Positions 54,295 through 63,118 of a DNA stretch of 64,000 bases are shown piece after piece (the stretch's first letter is position 1; every line of letters begins with the position of its first letter). The stretch is from contig NZ_CP150227.1 in assembly GCF_037971845.1 (NCBI RefSeq), positions 1,302,001-1,366,000 of the forward strand. Direction: 5' to 3'. This stretch comes from Paenibacillus sp. FSL R5-0766 (GTDB lineage Bacteria; Bacillota; Bacilli; Paenibacillales; Paenibacillaceae). The notes below the pieces were generated by a model. That model was not told the DNA's origin. It was given only the letters and a program-made list of their open reading frames with translations, and made no database searches. The translations under genes were made by a program, and so were the position numbers.

Positions 54295-54726
54295 ATGAAT
54301 GAAACGATAGATCACACAGATATACGCATTCTGCAGATCCTGATCCGGGATGCCAAGCGTTCTCATAAAGAAATTGGTGAAGAGGTGCATCTTACAGGGC
54401 AGGCTGTTGGTGCAAGGGTGCGTAAGTTGCAAGATCTGGGTGTAATCGAAGGGTACACGGTAAAATGGAACCCGGAACGCCTTGGCCTCGACTTACTGGC
54501 CTTTGTCACAGTTTTCTTGAACTCCGGCGACAGACATGCCGCCTTTCGTACATTCATTGCTGAACGTGAGGACATCGTTGAAGTCCATCGCGTCAGTGGA
54601 GAAGGCTGTTATCTGATGAGAGTGCAGACTGGCACCACAGAGCAGCTTGGCCAACTGCTTGAAGCGTTGTTGCCTTACGGCAATTACAAAGTCAGCCTGT
54701 CCATAGGTGTAGAGAAATCACAGTGA
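54295..54726 (+). CDS. Lrp/AsnC family transcriptional regulator
   Basis: 143 residues from the ATG at 54295; an AAAGGA about 12 bases upstream is the likely ribosome site, and other starts up to 54247 cannot be excluded. The N-terminal helix-turn-helix has DHTDIRILQILIRDAKRSHK and IGEEVHLTGQAVGARVRKLQ; the C-terminal RAM domain is LLAFVTVFLNSGDRHAAFRT and EVHRVSGEGCYLMRVQTG. Small effectors such as amino acids usually bind at the RAM dimer interface. Divergence from the MBL-hydrolase gene suggests that it regulates that gene and itself. Confidence 0.9.
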   Translation: MNETIDHTDIRILQILIRDAKRSHKEIGEEVHLTGQAVGARVRKLQDLGVIEGYTVKWNPERLGLDLLAFVTVFLNSGDRHAAFRTFIAEREDIVEVHRVSGEGCYLMRVQTGTTEQLGQLLEALLPYGNYKVSLSIGVEKSQ

Positions 54727-54760
54727 TGTGTGGGGAGCTTGTTCTCATCCATCCCGGTAC

Positions 54761-55261
54761 TCAAAGAGCTTGCTGCTGTTCCTGCAAAGTCTCCTGAAGC
54801 AAAGTCGCAGCCTGGTTCAGCTCTTTTTTGCTCAGCAGATGATCTGTCTGAATATGAGACCGTGTGCCGTCCTTCAAGTACAGGACAAACATGGGAGAAG
54901 CGGACAGGAGCCACTTGCTGCGGGCAGGTGAGGCAAGTTCGACTTTGCGAATCTTGCTCCATGGAATCTTCCGTTTGCCCGTGCTCAACGCATCATCATC
55001 CCAGGATAACAACACGGCAGGGGTTCTGGTTAGTCGTGACACAAACATGAAGAATAGCGGTCCGATCAACCACATACCCAGCACGGCTGCAATGGAATAG
55101 TATATGGTCTCCAGTCTTTCGGCTTGTCCGTCCACGATGATCCATAATAAGCTCACGCACAAGAGAAGGAACAGGAAGCATAGACTTCCCTTCCATAGAG
55201 CTGTGCTGCGTTGGTAACGAATCTGCTGATGGTCACGCTTGGGTGTTTCGGGTTGTTGCAT
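54761..55261 (-). CDS. two-span membrane protein with PH-like domain, unknown
   Basis: 166 residues with AGGAGG before the ATG. Two membrane helices (GSLCFLFLLLCVSLLWIIVD at about 25-44 and YSIAAVLGMWLIGPLFFMFV at about 56-75) are followed by a cytoplasmic beta-rich domain (AVLLSWDDDALSTGKRKIPW, SKIRKVELASPARSKW, FVLYLKDGTRSHIQT) typical of bacterial PH/STM3941-like domains. A helical Gln-rich tail ends it. It is downstream of neither the ABC exporter nor the Lrp gene in a clear operon. Function unknown. Confidence 0.75.
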   Translation of the reverse strand: MQQPETPKRDHQQIRYQRSTALWKGSLCFLFLLLCVSLLWIIVDGQAERLETIYYSIAAVLGMWLIGPLFFMFVSRLTRTPAVLLSWDDDALSTGKRKIPWSKIRKVELASPARSKWLLSASPMFVLYLKDGTRSHIQTDHLLSKKELNQAATLLQETLQEQQQAL

Positions 55262-55365
55262 AGATGTTCCTCCTGATTAACAATGCTGATCGATATGCCA
55301 AACGTGCCGCCTGCATAAGCAGAGCGGCATGTTCAACGTTCTGTATTTACTATAACTCAGGTTCA

Positions 55366-57183
55366 TTACCCTGATATAGCTGAATTTTTACCTGCATCAC
55401 GCGCATGGGTGTACAAGTCTGCATATACACCTTTGGCTGCGATTAGTTCCTGGTGCGGTCCTTCCTCCACAATCTCACCATTTTCCATCACCAGAATTCG
55501 ATCGGCATGCATCACCGTGGACAGACGATGAGCAATGACAATGGTGGTGCGTCCCTGGGATACCGATTCCAGTGCCTGCTGCACAAGCTGTTCCGTGTGT
55601 GAGTCCAGATTGGCGGTTGCCTCATCCAGGATGAGCACTCGGGGCTGGAACACCACAATCCGGGCAAATGAAATCAACTGCCGTTCCCCAGCGGATAGTC
55701 CGCTTCCGCGTTCGGATAGATGTGTATCATATCCGTGAGGCAAACGTGAAATCATCGCATGTGCTCCGACAAACCGGCAGGCCTCAATCGCCTGCTCTCG
55801 CGTAATATCCTCACGAAACATCCTCACATTATCAATAATGGAACCGGAGAACAGGAAAGGTTCCTGTTGAATCAGACCCACGATCCGATGAAGCTTAGCC
55901 TGCGGCAGATGCCGGATATCAGTACCATCAATCTCGATACTACCCTTGTCTACATCATAGAAGCGATTGAGCAGGGAGATCAGTGTGCTTTTGCCAGCGC
56001 CTGTTGTGCCTACAATACCTACCATTTCACCCGGATAGATGTGCAGGTTCATCTGTTGGATCAAGGGCCGGTCAGCCCGATAACCAAAGGACACATTATT
56101 AAAATCAATCTGGCCCATCACATTTTGTGGTTCCAGCGAGGAGGCCATCACGGGTTTGGGATCGGCAACTTCAGGCCGTGTATTCAGAATGTTCCAGATG
56201 CGATCCATTGATACGGTGGTGGACTGGAATGTATTCCATTGCATCGTAATCTGGTTAATTGGTTGAAAGAACTGACGGATATAGCTGATAAACGCATATA
56301 ATACCCCGACTTGCAGGGACTCACCCAGTACGGCGCGACCTCCAAGCCAGACCATCATGACCAGTGCCGCATTGCCCAGGATATCAAACGTCCGGTTGAA
56401 TATGACATTGGAACGAGCTTGCGCAATGTTGGCTTTTAGATGGAGCGCATTCTGTTCCGAGAAACGTTTCTTCTGTTCTTCCTCCTGGTGAAAAGCTTGA
56501 ATCAGGAACATGCCGGACAAGTTCTCCGCCGTAAATGCGATCAGACGGGAAAGCCGGGTACGAGCATTTTGATAAGCTTTCCGCAGTCGACTACGGAATA
56601 ATACCGCAACCACCGCAATGACAGGCAGAACGATCAGGGAGTATGTCGCCAGCACAGGATCAAGTTGGAACATAAAGACGATAATGAGCACCAGCATCAT
56701 ACCATCCCGAATCAGACTGAGCAGTACTTGAGTGAAAAAGCTGCTGATGGTCTCCGTATCACTGGATACGTTTGTGACCAGACTGCCGATATGAAAACGG
56801 TCAAAGAAGGACATGGACATTTTGGAGATATGCTTGAACAGGTCCTTTCGGATCCGGGATACAATGTTCTGTCCCACATGCTGCAACAGATTATTCTGGA
56901 TATAGGTAAAAATAAAACTGATGACAGCCAGCCCAAGAAAGATGGCTGCGAGCTGAACGAGAAAGCCCACACTGGTCTGGCCCACGGCCAGATGATCATC
57001 GATGGCGATCTTCACCAGATAGGGTTGCAGCAGATCTGCCGATATGCCAAGAAGTGAACAGAAGAAGATACCCGCAAAAGCCCATTTATGAGGTTTGGCG
57101 TATGCCATCATCGCCTTAAATGAAGTTCGTTTACTCTGATCGGCCTCTGCGTCTGGGCGAAGTTCAGCGTTAGCGTTAGACAT
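55366..57183 (-). CDS. ABC exporter half-transporter with canonical ATPase site
   Basis: 605 residues from the ATG at 57183 (GGAGGAGGG at 9 bases), overlapping the previous gene by 8 bases. Six membrane helices (about 30-330) precede an ATPase domain: Walker A GIVGTTGAGKSTLIS (about 400), signature LSAGERQL, Walker B VLILDEATANLD with the catalytic Glu, and the switch His in VIAHRLSTVMHADRI. It pairs with the gene at 57176-58918, whose ATPase site is degenerate, forming a heterodimer of the kind exemplified by YheHI (BmrCD), YfiBC and YknUV. Substrates are probably drugs or lipophilic compounds. Confidence 0.94.
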   Translation of the reverse strand: MSNANAELRPDAEADQSKRTSFKAMMAYAKPHKWAFAGIFFCSLLGISADLLQPYLVKIAIDDHLAVGQTSVGFLVQLAAIFLGLAVISFIFTYIQNNLLQHVGQNIVSRIRKDLFKHISKMSMSFFDRFHIGSLVTNVSSDTETISSFFTQVLLSLIRDGMMLVLIIVFMFQLDPVLATYSLIVLPVIAVVAVLFRSRLRKAYQNARTRLSRLIAFTAENLSGMFLIQAFHQEEEQKKRFSEQNALHLKANIAQARSNVIFNRTFDILGNAALVMMVWLGGRAVLGESLQVGVLYAFISYIRQFFQPINQITMQWNTFQSTTVSMDRIWNILNTRPEVADPKPVMASSLEPQNVMGQIDFNNVSFGYRADRPLIQQMNLHIYPGEMVGIVGTTGAGKSTLISLLNRFYDVDKGSIEIDGTDIRHLPQAKLHRIVGLIQQEPFLFSGSIIDNVRMFREDITREQAIEACRFVGAHAMISRLPHGYDTHLSERGSGLSAGERQLISFARIVVFQPRVLILDEATANLDSHTEQLVQQALESVSQGRTTIVIAHRLSTVMHADRILVMENGEIVEEGPHQELIAAKGVYADLYTHARDAGKNSAISG

Positions 57184-58918
57184 GATGTAATCCCTCCTCC
57201 TGCAAACGGTAGGTGGCCGCATATAACCCCTTGGCAGCCATCAACTGCGCATGTGTTCCCTGCTCAGCGACTCGCCCTTCATCCAGAACGATAATATCGT
57301 CCGCATGACGGACCGCGCTGATGCGATGAGAGATAATCAATGTGGTCTTGCCCTTGCCGATTTCGCGCAAACTGCGCAGAATACCACTCTCGGTGACGGC
57401 ATCAACCGCGCTCATACTGTCATCCAGAATAAGTAACTGTGCTTGTTTGATCAGTCCTCTTGCCAGGCTGGTTCGCTGACGCTGTCCACCAGACAGGGTG
57501 AGTCCACGTTCGCCAAGCAGTGTATCAAAGCGATCGGGAAAACGGACAATATTGTCATAGATCATGGCTTGCCGTGCACTATGTTCCACGGTATCCAGCG
57601 ATACTTCCCGGTCGCTGAATGCGATGTTATCCCGGATGGTGGTACTAAACAGGAATCCATCCTGAGGGACATAGGCGATGCGCGATCTTAGACTTTCCAG
57701 CGAAAGCTGCCGAATATCGGTACCATTGATGCGAATCGTTCCTTCAGGTGGTTCATATGTACGCAGCAATAGCTTAACGAGGGTACTTTTACCTGAGCCG
57801 GTCTTGCCTACAATACCGACCGTTCGCCCGGCACGGATATTGAGTTGAATGTTTTGGAGAGCAGGAGATGAACTGCCAGGGTAGGAGAAGGTTAGATTCT
57901 CCATCGTGATGTCTTGTACGGTTTGGAGCGCTGTGGCTTCAGGAAGTTCACGTACATCCGCTACTTCGCTGAGCAGGTCATTCACCCGCTCCAGTGATGC
58001 GCCTGAACGCTGAACGGTATTAATAACATTGCCGATCTGTTGAAGCGGTCCCATAATAATGCGCAGATATAAGGTTAAGGCGACAAAACTCCCGAGTGTA
58101 ATAGAATTCTGCATGGTCATAATACCTCCGACAAGCAGAGAAACGACCAATGAGATGGCTCCCAGCAGCGGGAGCAAGGCTTGAAACAACGAAGACAGAC
58201 GAACGAGTCGAAGCTGTTTGCTCTTGATCTCATCGACGGTGGTTCCAAAGCGTGCACGAGCACTGTCTTCGATGGCAAACGTCTTGGTTACGCGAATGCC
58301 ACCCAGCTGCTCTTCTGCCGATTCCGTCATGGTTGCAAGAGCTTCCTGCACGTCGCGAGAGCGCTTGCGAATCCGCGGACCAAAAAACACGACCAGAAAT
58401 GGAATCGCCAGCAAAGGAACAACACTAATTAGAATGAGCGTCAACGGAATCCCGCTAAGCAGCATCATGACAATGCAGGACAACAGCAGGAAGGTGGCAT
58501 TGGTCATGAGCGTCACGCCATTGGATATCGCTTCACGTACGGAAGTAACGTCATTCATGACATAACTGAGCAGCTTTCCGTTACCCTGTTTGGAGAAATA
58601 ATGTTCGCTAAGTTCGGAAAACTTACTGAATATACGCTCACGTGTCATGAATTCGAAGCGTCGACCGAGCTTCATAATCATGAATTGCCCGGTACCGAAC
58701 AGCAGATTATACCCGATGGCAATAGCCAGAAGGGACAGGCTGTACCTTACGACCGTCTGCATCTGAAGCGTGTTCTGCATCAACTGATCCGTGAAGCTGC
58801 CGAGTATGCGGGGCAAGGATGCTTGCCCGACATTGGAGGCAATAATCAGAAGAACAGCAACCAGATAAACAGGCCAGTTCGACACAACATAACCGCGAAG
58901 TAATCCTTTCTTGGACAT
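57176..58918 (-). CDS. ABC exporter half-transporter with degenerate ATPase site
   Basis: 580 residues with AAAAGGAG before the ATG. Six membrane helices and an ATPase domain with Walker A GIVGKTGSGKSTLVK, signature LSGGQRQR and Walker B LLILDDSMSAVD. The position after the Walker B Asp is Asp instead of the catalytic Glu, a substitution also seen in the BmrC/YheI half of known heterodimers, so ATP is bound here but hydrolysed mainly at the partner's site. It is the first gene of the exporter operon. Confidence 0.94.
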   Translation of the reverse strand: MSKKGLLRGYVVSNWPVYLVAVLLIIASNVGQASLPRILGSFTDQLMQNTLQMQTVVRYSLSLLAIAIGYNLLFGTGQFMIMKLGRRFEFMTRERIFSKFSELSEHYFSKQGNGKLLSYVMNDVTSVREAISNGVTLMTNATFLLLSCIVMMLLSGIPLTLILISVVPLLAIPFLVVFFGPRIRKRSRDVQEALATMTESAEEQLGGIRVTKTFAIEDSARARFGTTVDEIKSKQLRLVRLSSLFQALLPLLGAISLVVSLLVGGIMTMQNSITLGSFVALTLYLRIIMGPLQQIGNVINTVQRSGASLERVNDLLSEVADVRELPEATALQTVQDITMENLTFSYPGSSSPALQNIQLNIRAGRTVGIVGKTGSGKSTLVKLLLRTYEPPEGTIRINGTDIRQLSLESLRSRIAYVPQDGFLFSTTIRDNIAFSDREVSLDTVEHSARQAMIYDNIVRFPDRFDTLLGERGLTLSGGQRQRTSLARGLIKQAQLLILDDSMSAVDAVTESGILRSLREIGKGKTTLIISHRISAVRHADDIIVLDEGRVAEQGTHAQLMAAKGLYAATYRLQEEGLHHV

Positions 58919-59279
58919 AAGCGTTGTTCTCCTTTTGTTATAGGTGAAGTCAGTTCAGCAGGTGGAGTCAAGAAAAGGGCCGACACCTGTTCTTAGCGCG
59001 TCGTGCCCTCTTACTGTATGCGATCTGGTTCGTTGTTTATCCGTCATCCGATGGATTTCTCTATTCTTATTTTTGCGCTAATCCGATGGGATGTCAACGA
59101 AGCCACTTACCAAAAAGCAGGTGATTTAGATTATCGGCGTTGGAGAAGAGTTCTATGCCGTGTTCTCGTGTTGTATTCACCAGATGTCGAAATTACTGAA
59201 ACATTTTCTAGGGATACCCCGTCTGTAGGAATGAAGAGGTAACAAATAGGCTTTACTAAACATATGGAGGTGCCAGGAA
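58919..59279. other. Intergenic region before the SLH-domain gene
   Basis: About 360 bases between the divergent ABC exporter and SLH genes. Apart from short open frames without ribosome sites, I see no gene and no clear promoter pair. GGAGGTGCC just before 59280 is the ribosome site of the SLH gene. Confidence 0.4.
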
Positions 59280-60203
59280 ATGAAACATAAAAAAGGATTG
59301 GCCGCAACACTAGCGCTCTGCGTTTCTTTGACAGCAGGAGGTGCATCGGTATTTGCTTTCACAGATGTGAAGGATGAAGGGCAGAAGTCGGTTGTGGATT
59401 CATTGAAATCAAAAGGTATTGTTAACGGAGTAACAGCGGATCTGTTCCGTCCAGATCTTGCATTGTCCGAGCCTCAGGGTGTTCAACTGATTGTGAATGC
59501 ATTTGGTCTGAAAAATGAATTTGCGGAAGCATCCGCTCAGAATAAAATCAGTCCGGACACTTGGTATGCCGATGCGGTGCAGGCCGCTACTCAGAATGGC
59601 CTGTCCATTCCGGTTGAAGTGAACCCGCAGGGCAAGATGACGCGTGAACTGTTTGTCATTTTGTTACATGAAGGGATTAACACAACCGGGAATTATCCGG
59701 TCACCATGAAGTATAATCTTGTTAAGGACGAAAATAAAATCGGTAAGGACGCCATATCTGCAGTCCAGAACCTGCTGAACATGAACATCATTGAACTGGA
59801 TAAGGACGGGAATTTCCGTCCAGATCAGTCGCTTACCCGTATGGAGGCTGCAAGCATGATCTTCAATGCACTTGAGTTTGTGGATAAACACGGCAATGGC
59901 GGCTCAGCAGAGCCAGCTCCAACCACCCCTGGTGAAGGCCAGCAAGCGATCGTACCTGAAGTGACAACGACGAAGGTAGATGACAAAACAATCAAAGTTA
60001 AACTCAGTGCTGAAATGCCGCACCCTGGTTATGGATTGAAGATTGATGATGTGAAATTGGAGAAGGATGGACGCGCTATCGTGCTCTATTCCATTATTCA
60101 ACCTGATCCAGACATGATGTATCCGATGGTTATCACAAATGTAACTGCAGAAACAGATATCCCAACGGGATATACGGCAGAAGCTCAACCTTCTGGTAAG
60201 TAA
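59280..60203 (+). CDS. secreted protein with S-layer homology (SLH) domains
   Basis: 307 residues with GGAGGTGCC before the ATG. Signal peptide ends at SVFAF (about 26). Two to three SLH-like modules follow (FTDVKDEGQKSVVDSLKSKG and LFRPDLALSEPQGVQLIVNA; NGLSIPVEVNPQGKMTREL; MNIIELDKDGNFRPDQSLTR), the last with the usual LTRMEAASMI. The first module has PQG in place of the usual TRAE-type residues. A Pro/Thr linker joins a C-terminal domain of about 95 residues resembling a PrcB-C-like beta fold (KLSAEMPHPGYGLKIDDVKL). SLH proteins attach to pyruvylated secondary wall polymer. A strong terminator follows. Confidence 0.9.
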   Translation: MKHKKGLAATLALCVSLTAGGASVFAFTDVKDEGQKSVVDSLKSKGIVNGVTADLFRPDLALSEPQGVQLIVNAFGLKNEFAEASAQNKISPDTWYADAVQAATQNGLSIPVEVNPQGKMTRELFVILLHEGINTTGNYPVTMKYNLVKDENKIGKDAISAVQNLLNMNIIELDKDGNFRPDQSLTRMEAASMIFNALEFVDKHGNGGSAEPAPTTPGEGQQAIVPEVTTTKVDDKTIKVKLSAEMPHPGYGLKIDDVKLEKDGRAIVLYSIIQPDPDMMYPMVITNVTAETDIPTGYTAEAQPSGK

Positions 60204-60255
60204 ATTCACTGCAAACCATACAAACTAAACGCTAATTAAACGGATATGTATCCTC

Positions 60256-60294
60256 AAACCCACCTTCCATATATGTATGGAGGGTGGGTTTTTC
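60256..60294 (+). terminator. Terminator after the SLH gene
   Basis: AAACCCACC-TCCAT pairs with ATGGA-GGTGGGTTT around a 6-base loop, followed by TTC. Confidence 0.9.
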
Positions 60295-61181
60295 ATTTGA
60301 GTTGAAGTGAATTCATCTCAGTCGGGTTACATGACAACTTTTCTTTTGTATGATAATTTAAATTACACTTTATGAAGTTTTATAAATCATTTGTGTTAAG
60401 TTTATTAACATAAATCTCTAATCTATGAAATATATAATGGGTATTTGTTAAGGTTATATAGCTAGATTTGTGTTATCGTAGCGGCTTACATTATGGCATT
60501 TTTCCAAAAAAAATCACAGGACCCAGTTTACAAGCCTTGTGCAAAATCTACATATACGACTCGATATCCCCAGTGTTTACAGGCATTTATGTATCCTATA
60601 TGCAAAGATAAAAACAACATATATACGAAAGAGGGAGGAGAATTATAGAATAAGGGCAAGCAATTACAGGTTTGTAATATGAGATAGGTATATGGAAGGT
60701 AATATGACACTTCGATTTAACATTTAAGTGGCTTTCCCTGGAGTGTGATGCGTTTAGACATGAACACCCTGGTCAGGTAAGTATGTGGGTTTTGACTTTA
60801 AGGCCTGTTTTCTAACCTCCGTTTAGATCCAACATCTTTCCAAGTTCGTAGGATACAACTCCAAATGACATCTAAAGGAGGGAAAAAGGTAAAATTCTAC
60901 ATGTTTTACTTCCCCAAAATGACAATGACAAGCTGATAACAAAAGTGTAAACCCCCGTTGTAACAGTATATTCCGTGATTTTAAGAGTGAAGATGGAAAT
61001 GGCATATTTACGAATTAGAGAATGATCCATAAACTCAGTATGTAAGCGTTACCAAATAGGAAGGGGAACAGAGCTGCTCGTCATGGAAACGGTTCGGAAA
61101 TCCTTCCTTATATTTAAACAGGTGTGCTGGGCTCTTCCTCACAAACGGCCGGATTTTCATTATAAAAGGAGGAAACAACTG
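60295..61181. other. Long non-coding leader before the sugar ABC transporter operon
   Basis: Nearly 900 bases without a convincing gene; short open frames lack ribosome sites. TATAAT occurs at 60433-60438 without a good -35. A cre-like site lies at 61041-61054 and the ribosome site of the first permease gene is at 61166-61173. No riboswitch fold was recognised. Confidence 0.45.
61041..61054. promoter_or_regulatory. cre-like site (CcpA binding) before the ABC transporter operon
   Basis: TGTAAGCGTTACCA matches the catabolite-responsive element consensus TGWAANCGNTNWCA at 13 of 14 positions (C for W at position 12). It lies about 130 bases before the first permease ATG, consistent with glucose repression of a sugar importer. 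Confidence 0.65.
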
Positions 61182-62153
61182 ATGCAGCTAAACGGGGAGT
61201 CTCCCTTGACGCAAAACTTAGCGGTAAACACGATTCCGAACAGCAAGAAAAATAAATTATGGAGAAGGATGATTCGAAACTGGGAGTTGTATCTGTTTAT
61301 CGCGCCAGCCTTTCTATACTTTCTGATATTCCATTACGGTCCGATGTACGGCATACAAATCGCATTTAAAAACTTTATCCCAACGCTTGGTGTCACAGGA
61401 AGCCCATGGGTCGGATTCGATCATTTCATCCGTTTCTTCAATTCGTATTATTTCTGGGATTTACTATGGAATACTCTTAGCATCAGCTTGTATGAGTTGG
61501 CCATAGGTTTTCCGCTGCCAATCATTCTTGCGTTAGCGTTCAATGAAGTAAAGGACTCCTTTTTCAAACGTACCGTACAGACCGTCACGTATGCACCTCA
61601 TTTTATTTCGGTCGTCGTTATGTCGGGGATGATCATTACCTTTTTATCACCCTCGTCAGGCATGATTGTCAATTTGGTACAGGCCCTTGGATTTCAGTCA
61701 CCTCAATTCCTGACGGACCCTGCGTGGTTCAAGACAGTGTATGTACTGTCAGGAGTCTGGCAAAGTGCAGGCTGGGGCACCATTATATACCTTGCCGCTC
61801 TATCGGGTGTGGACCCGCAACTGCATGAAGCGGCTGTGGTGGATGGTGCGAGCCGGTTCAAACGGATTTTGCATATTAACATTCCAGCGATCATCCCTAC
61901 AATCACCATCTTGTTAATTCTGAATATGGGCAGTATTCTGGGCGTCGGATTCGAGAAAATCCTGTTGCTGCAAAATCCGCTGAACATGGGCTCGTCCGAT
62001 GTCATCTCAACATTTGTCTATCGATCCGGTCTGGTCGATGCGCAGTACAGTTTCTCTACGGCGGTGGGATTGTTCAACTCCGTAGTGAATGCGATTCTGC
62101 TTATTACCGTGAATCAGATTGCACGCCGCACCAGTGAAAACAGCCTGTGGTAA
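61182..62153 (+). CDS. carbohydrate ABC transporter permease (LplB type)
   Basis: 323 residues from the ATG at 61182, 9 bases after AAAGGAGG; the frame upstream to 61083 is not used. Six membrane helices and the ABC-permease EAA loop EAAVVDGASRFKRILHINIP (about 224-243). With the second permease and the lipoprotein it forms the oligosaccharide importer type represented by B. subtilis LplABC, typically for pectin- or xylan-derived oligomers or aldouronates. No ATPase gene is in view; such systems often use a shared MsmX-type ATPase. It is the first gene of an operon that leaves the window. Confidence 0.93.
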   Translation: MQLNGESPLTQNLAVNTIPNSKKNKLWRRMIRNWELYLFIAPAFLYFLIFHYGPMYGIQIAFKNFIPTLGVTGSPWVGFDHFIRFFNSYYFWDLLWNTLSISLYELAIGFPLPIILALAFNEVKDSFFKRTVQTVTYAPHFISVVVMSGMIITFLSPSSGMIVNLVQALGFQSPQFLTDPAWFKTVYVLSGVWQSAGWGTIIYLAALSGVDPQLHEAAVVDGASRFKRILHINIPAIIPTITILLILNMGSILGVGFEKILLLQNPLNMGSSDVISTFVYRSGLVDAQYSFSTAVGLFNSVVNAILLITVNQIARRTSENSLW

Positions 62154-62168
62154 AAGGAGGGAATACAC

Positions 62169-63077
62169 ATGTCATCCGCTGTGAAGGAAAGCAGAAGTGA
62201 TAAATTGTTTTTATTGTGCAATTACATCTATCTGACGGTAGCGCTCGTCATTGTGCTGTATCCGCTGTTATACATCATCAGTGCTTCAATCAGTGATCCC
62301 AAATATGTAGCCTCCGGTGAGATGTGGCTGCTACCCAAAGGCATTACGTTTGAAGGTTACGCCCGGGTGTTTGAGAACACCAACATCTGGATTGGGTACA
62401 AAAACACGATCATCTATACCGTTGTAGGCACCATCGTTAACCTGATTGTTACACTACCCGCAGCCTATGCGCTCAGCCGCTCGGACTTTGTGGGACGTGG
62501 ATTCTTCATGGCGATGTTTATGGTAACGATGTTCTTCGGCGGAGGGCTTGTCCCAAGTTACCTGCTCGTTAAGGATCTTGGTATGGTGAACAGCATGTGG
62601 GCACTTATTCTGCCTGGAGCTGCATCCATCTGGAATATTATCGTATGCCGGACGTTCTTCCAATCGACCATTCCCAAGGAGTTACAGGAAGCGGCGCATA
62701 TTGATGGGTGTACCAACACCCGGTTGTTCATCAAGATTGTGCTCCCGCTTTCGATGCCAATCATTGCAGTGATGGCGCTCTTCTATGGAGTCGGACACTG
62801 GAACAGCTATTTTAGTGCCATGATCTATCTGAATGATTCTTCCAAGTACCCACTGCAGCTCTTTCTGCGCCAGATTCTGGTGCTTCAAGAAATGGCGGCT
62901 CAAGGGGGAGGCGCTATCGATACCTCTTCAGCAACAGCGATGAATACCAAAGCGGAGATCGCTGCACTGGTCAAATATGCTGTCATTATTGTTGCCACCC
63001 TACCGGTCATTGCGGTGTATCCATTCCTCCAGCGTTACTTTGTACAGGGTGTTATGATCGGTTCCGTTAAGGGATGA
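62169..63077 (+). CDS. carbohydrate ABC transporter permease (LplC/YtcP type)
   Basis: 302 residues; AAAGGAGGG before the ATG, 15 bases after the first permease. Six membrane helices, with the EAA loop EAAHIDGCTNTRLFIKIVLP (about 176-195). This is the second membrane subunit of the importer. The insertion QEMAAQGGGAIDTSSATAMN is typical of the YtcP-type subfamily. Confidence 0.94.
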   Translation: MSSAVKESRSDKLFLLCNYIYLTVALVIVLYPLLYIISASISDPKYVASGEMWLLPKGITFEGYARVFENTNIWIGYKNTIIYTVVGTIVNLIVTLPAAYALSRSDFVGRGFFMAMFMVTMFFGGGLVPSYLLVKDLGMVNSMWALILPGAASIWNIIVCRTFFQSTIPKELQEAAHIDGCTNTRLFIKIVLPLSMPIIAVMALFYGVGHWNSYFSAMIYLNDSSKYPLQLFLRQILVLQEMAAQGGGAIDTSSATAMNTKAEIAALVKYAVIIVATLPVIAVYPFLQRYFVQGVMIGSVKG

Positions 63078-63118
63078 TCTTAATCCATATACCACATTAA
63101 ACAAGGGGAGTTGTTGTT

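Noticed and set aside
55366..58918. Linking the ABC exporter to export of the NHLP peptide
   Set aside because: Neither subunit has the N-terminal C39 peptidase domain typical of leader-cleaving exporters, and the genes are 19 kb away.
60295..61181. A riboswitch or small-RNA gene in the long leader of the transporter operon
   Set aside because: No recognisable conserved motif or strong terminator-antiterminator fold could be found by eye.
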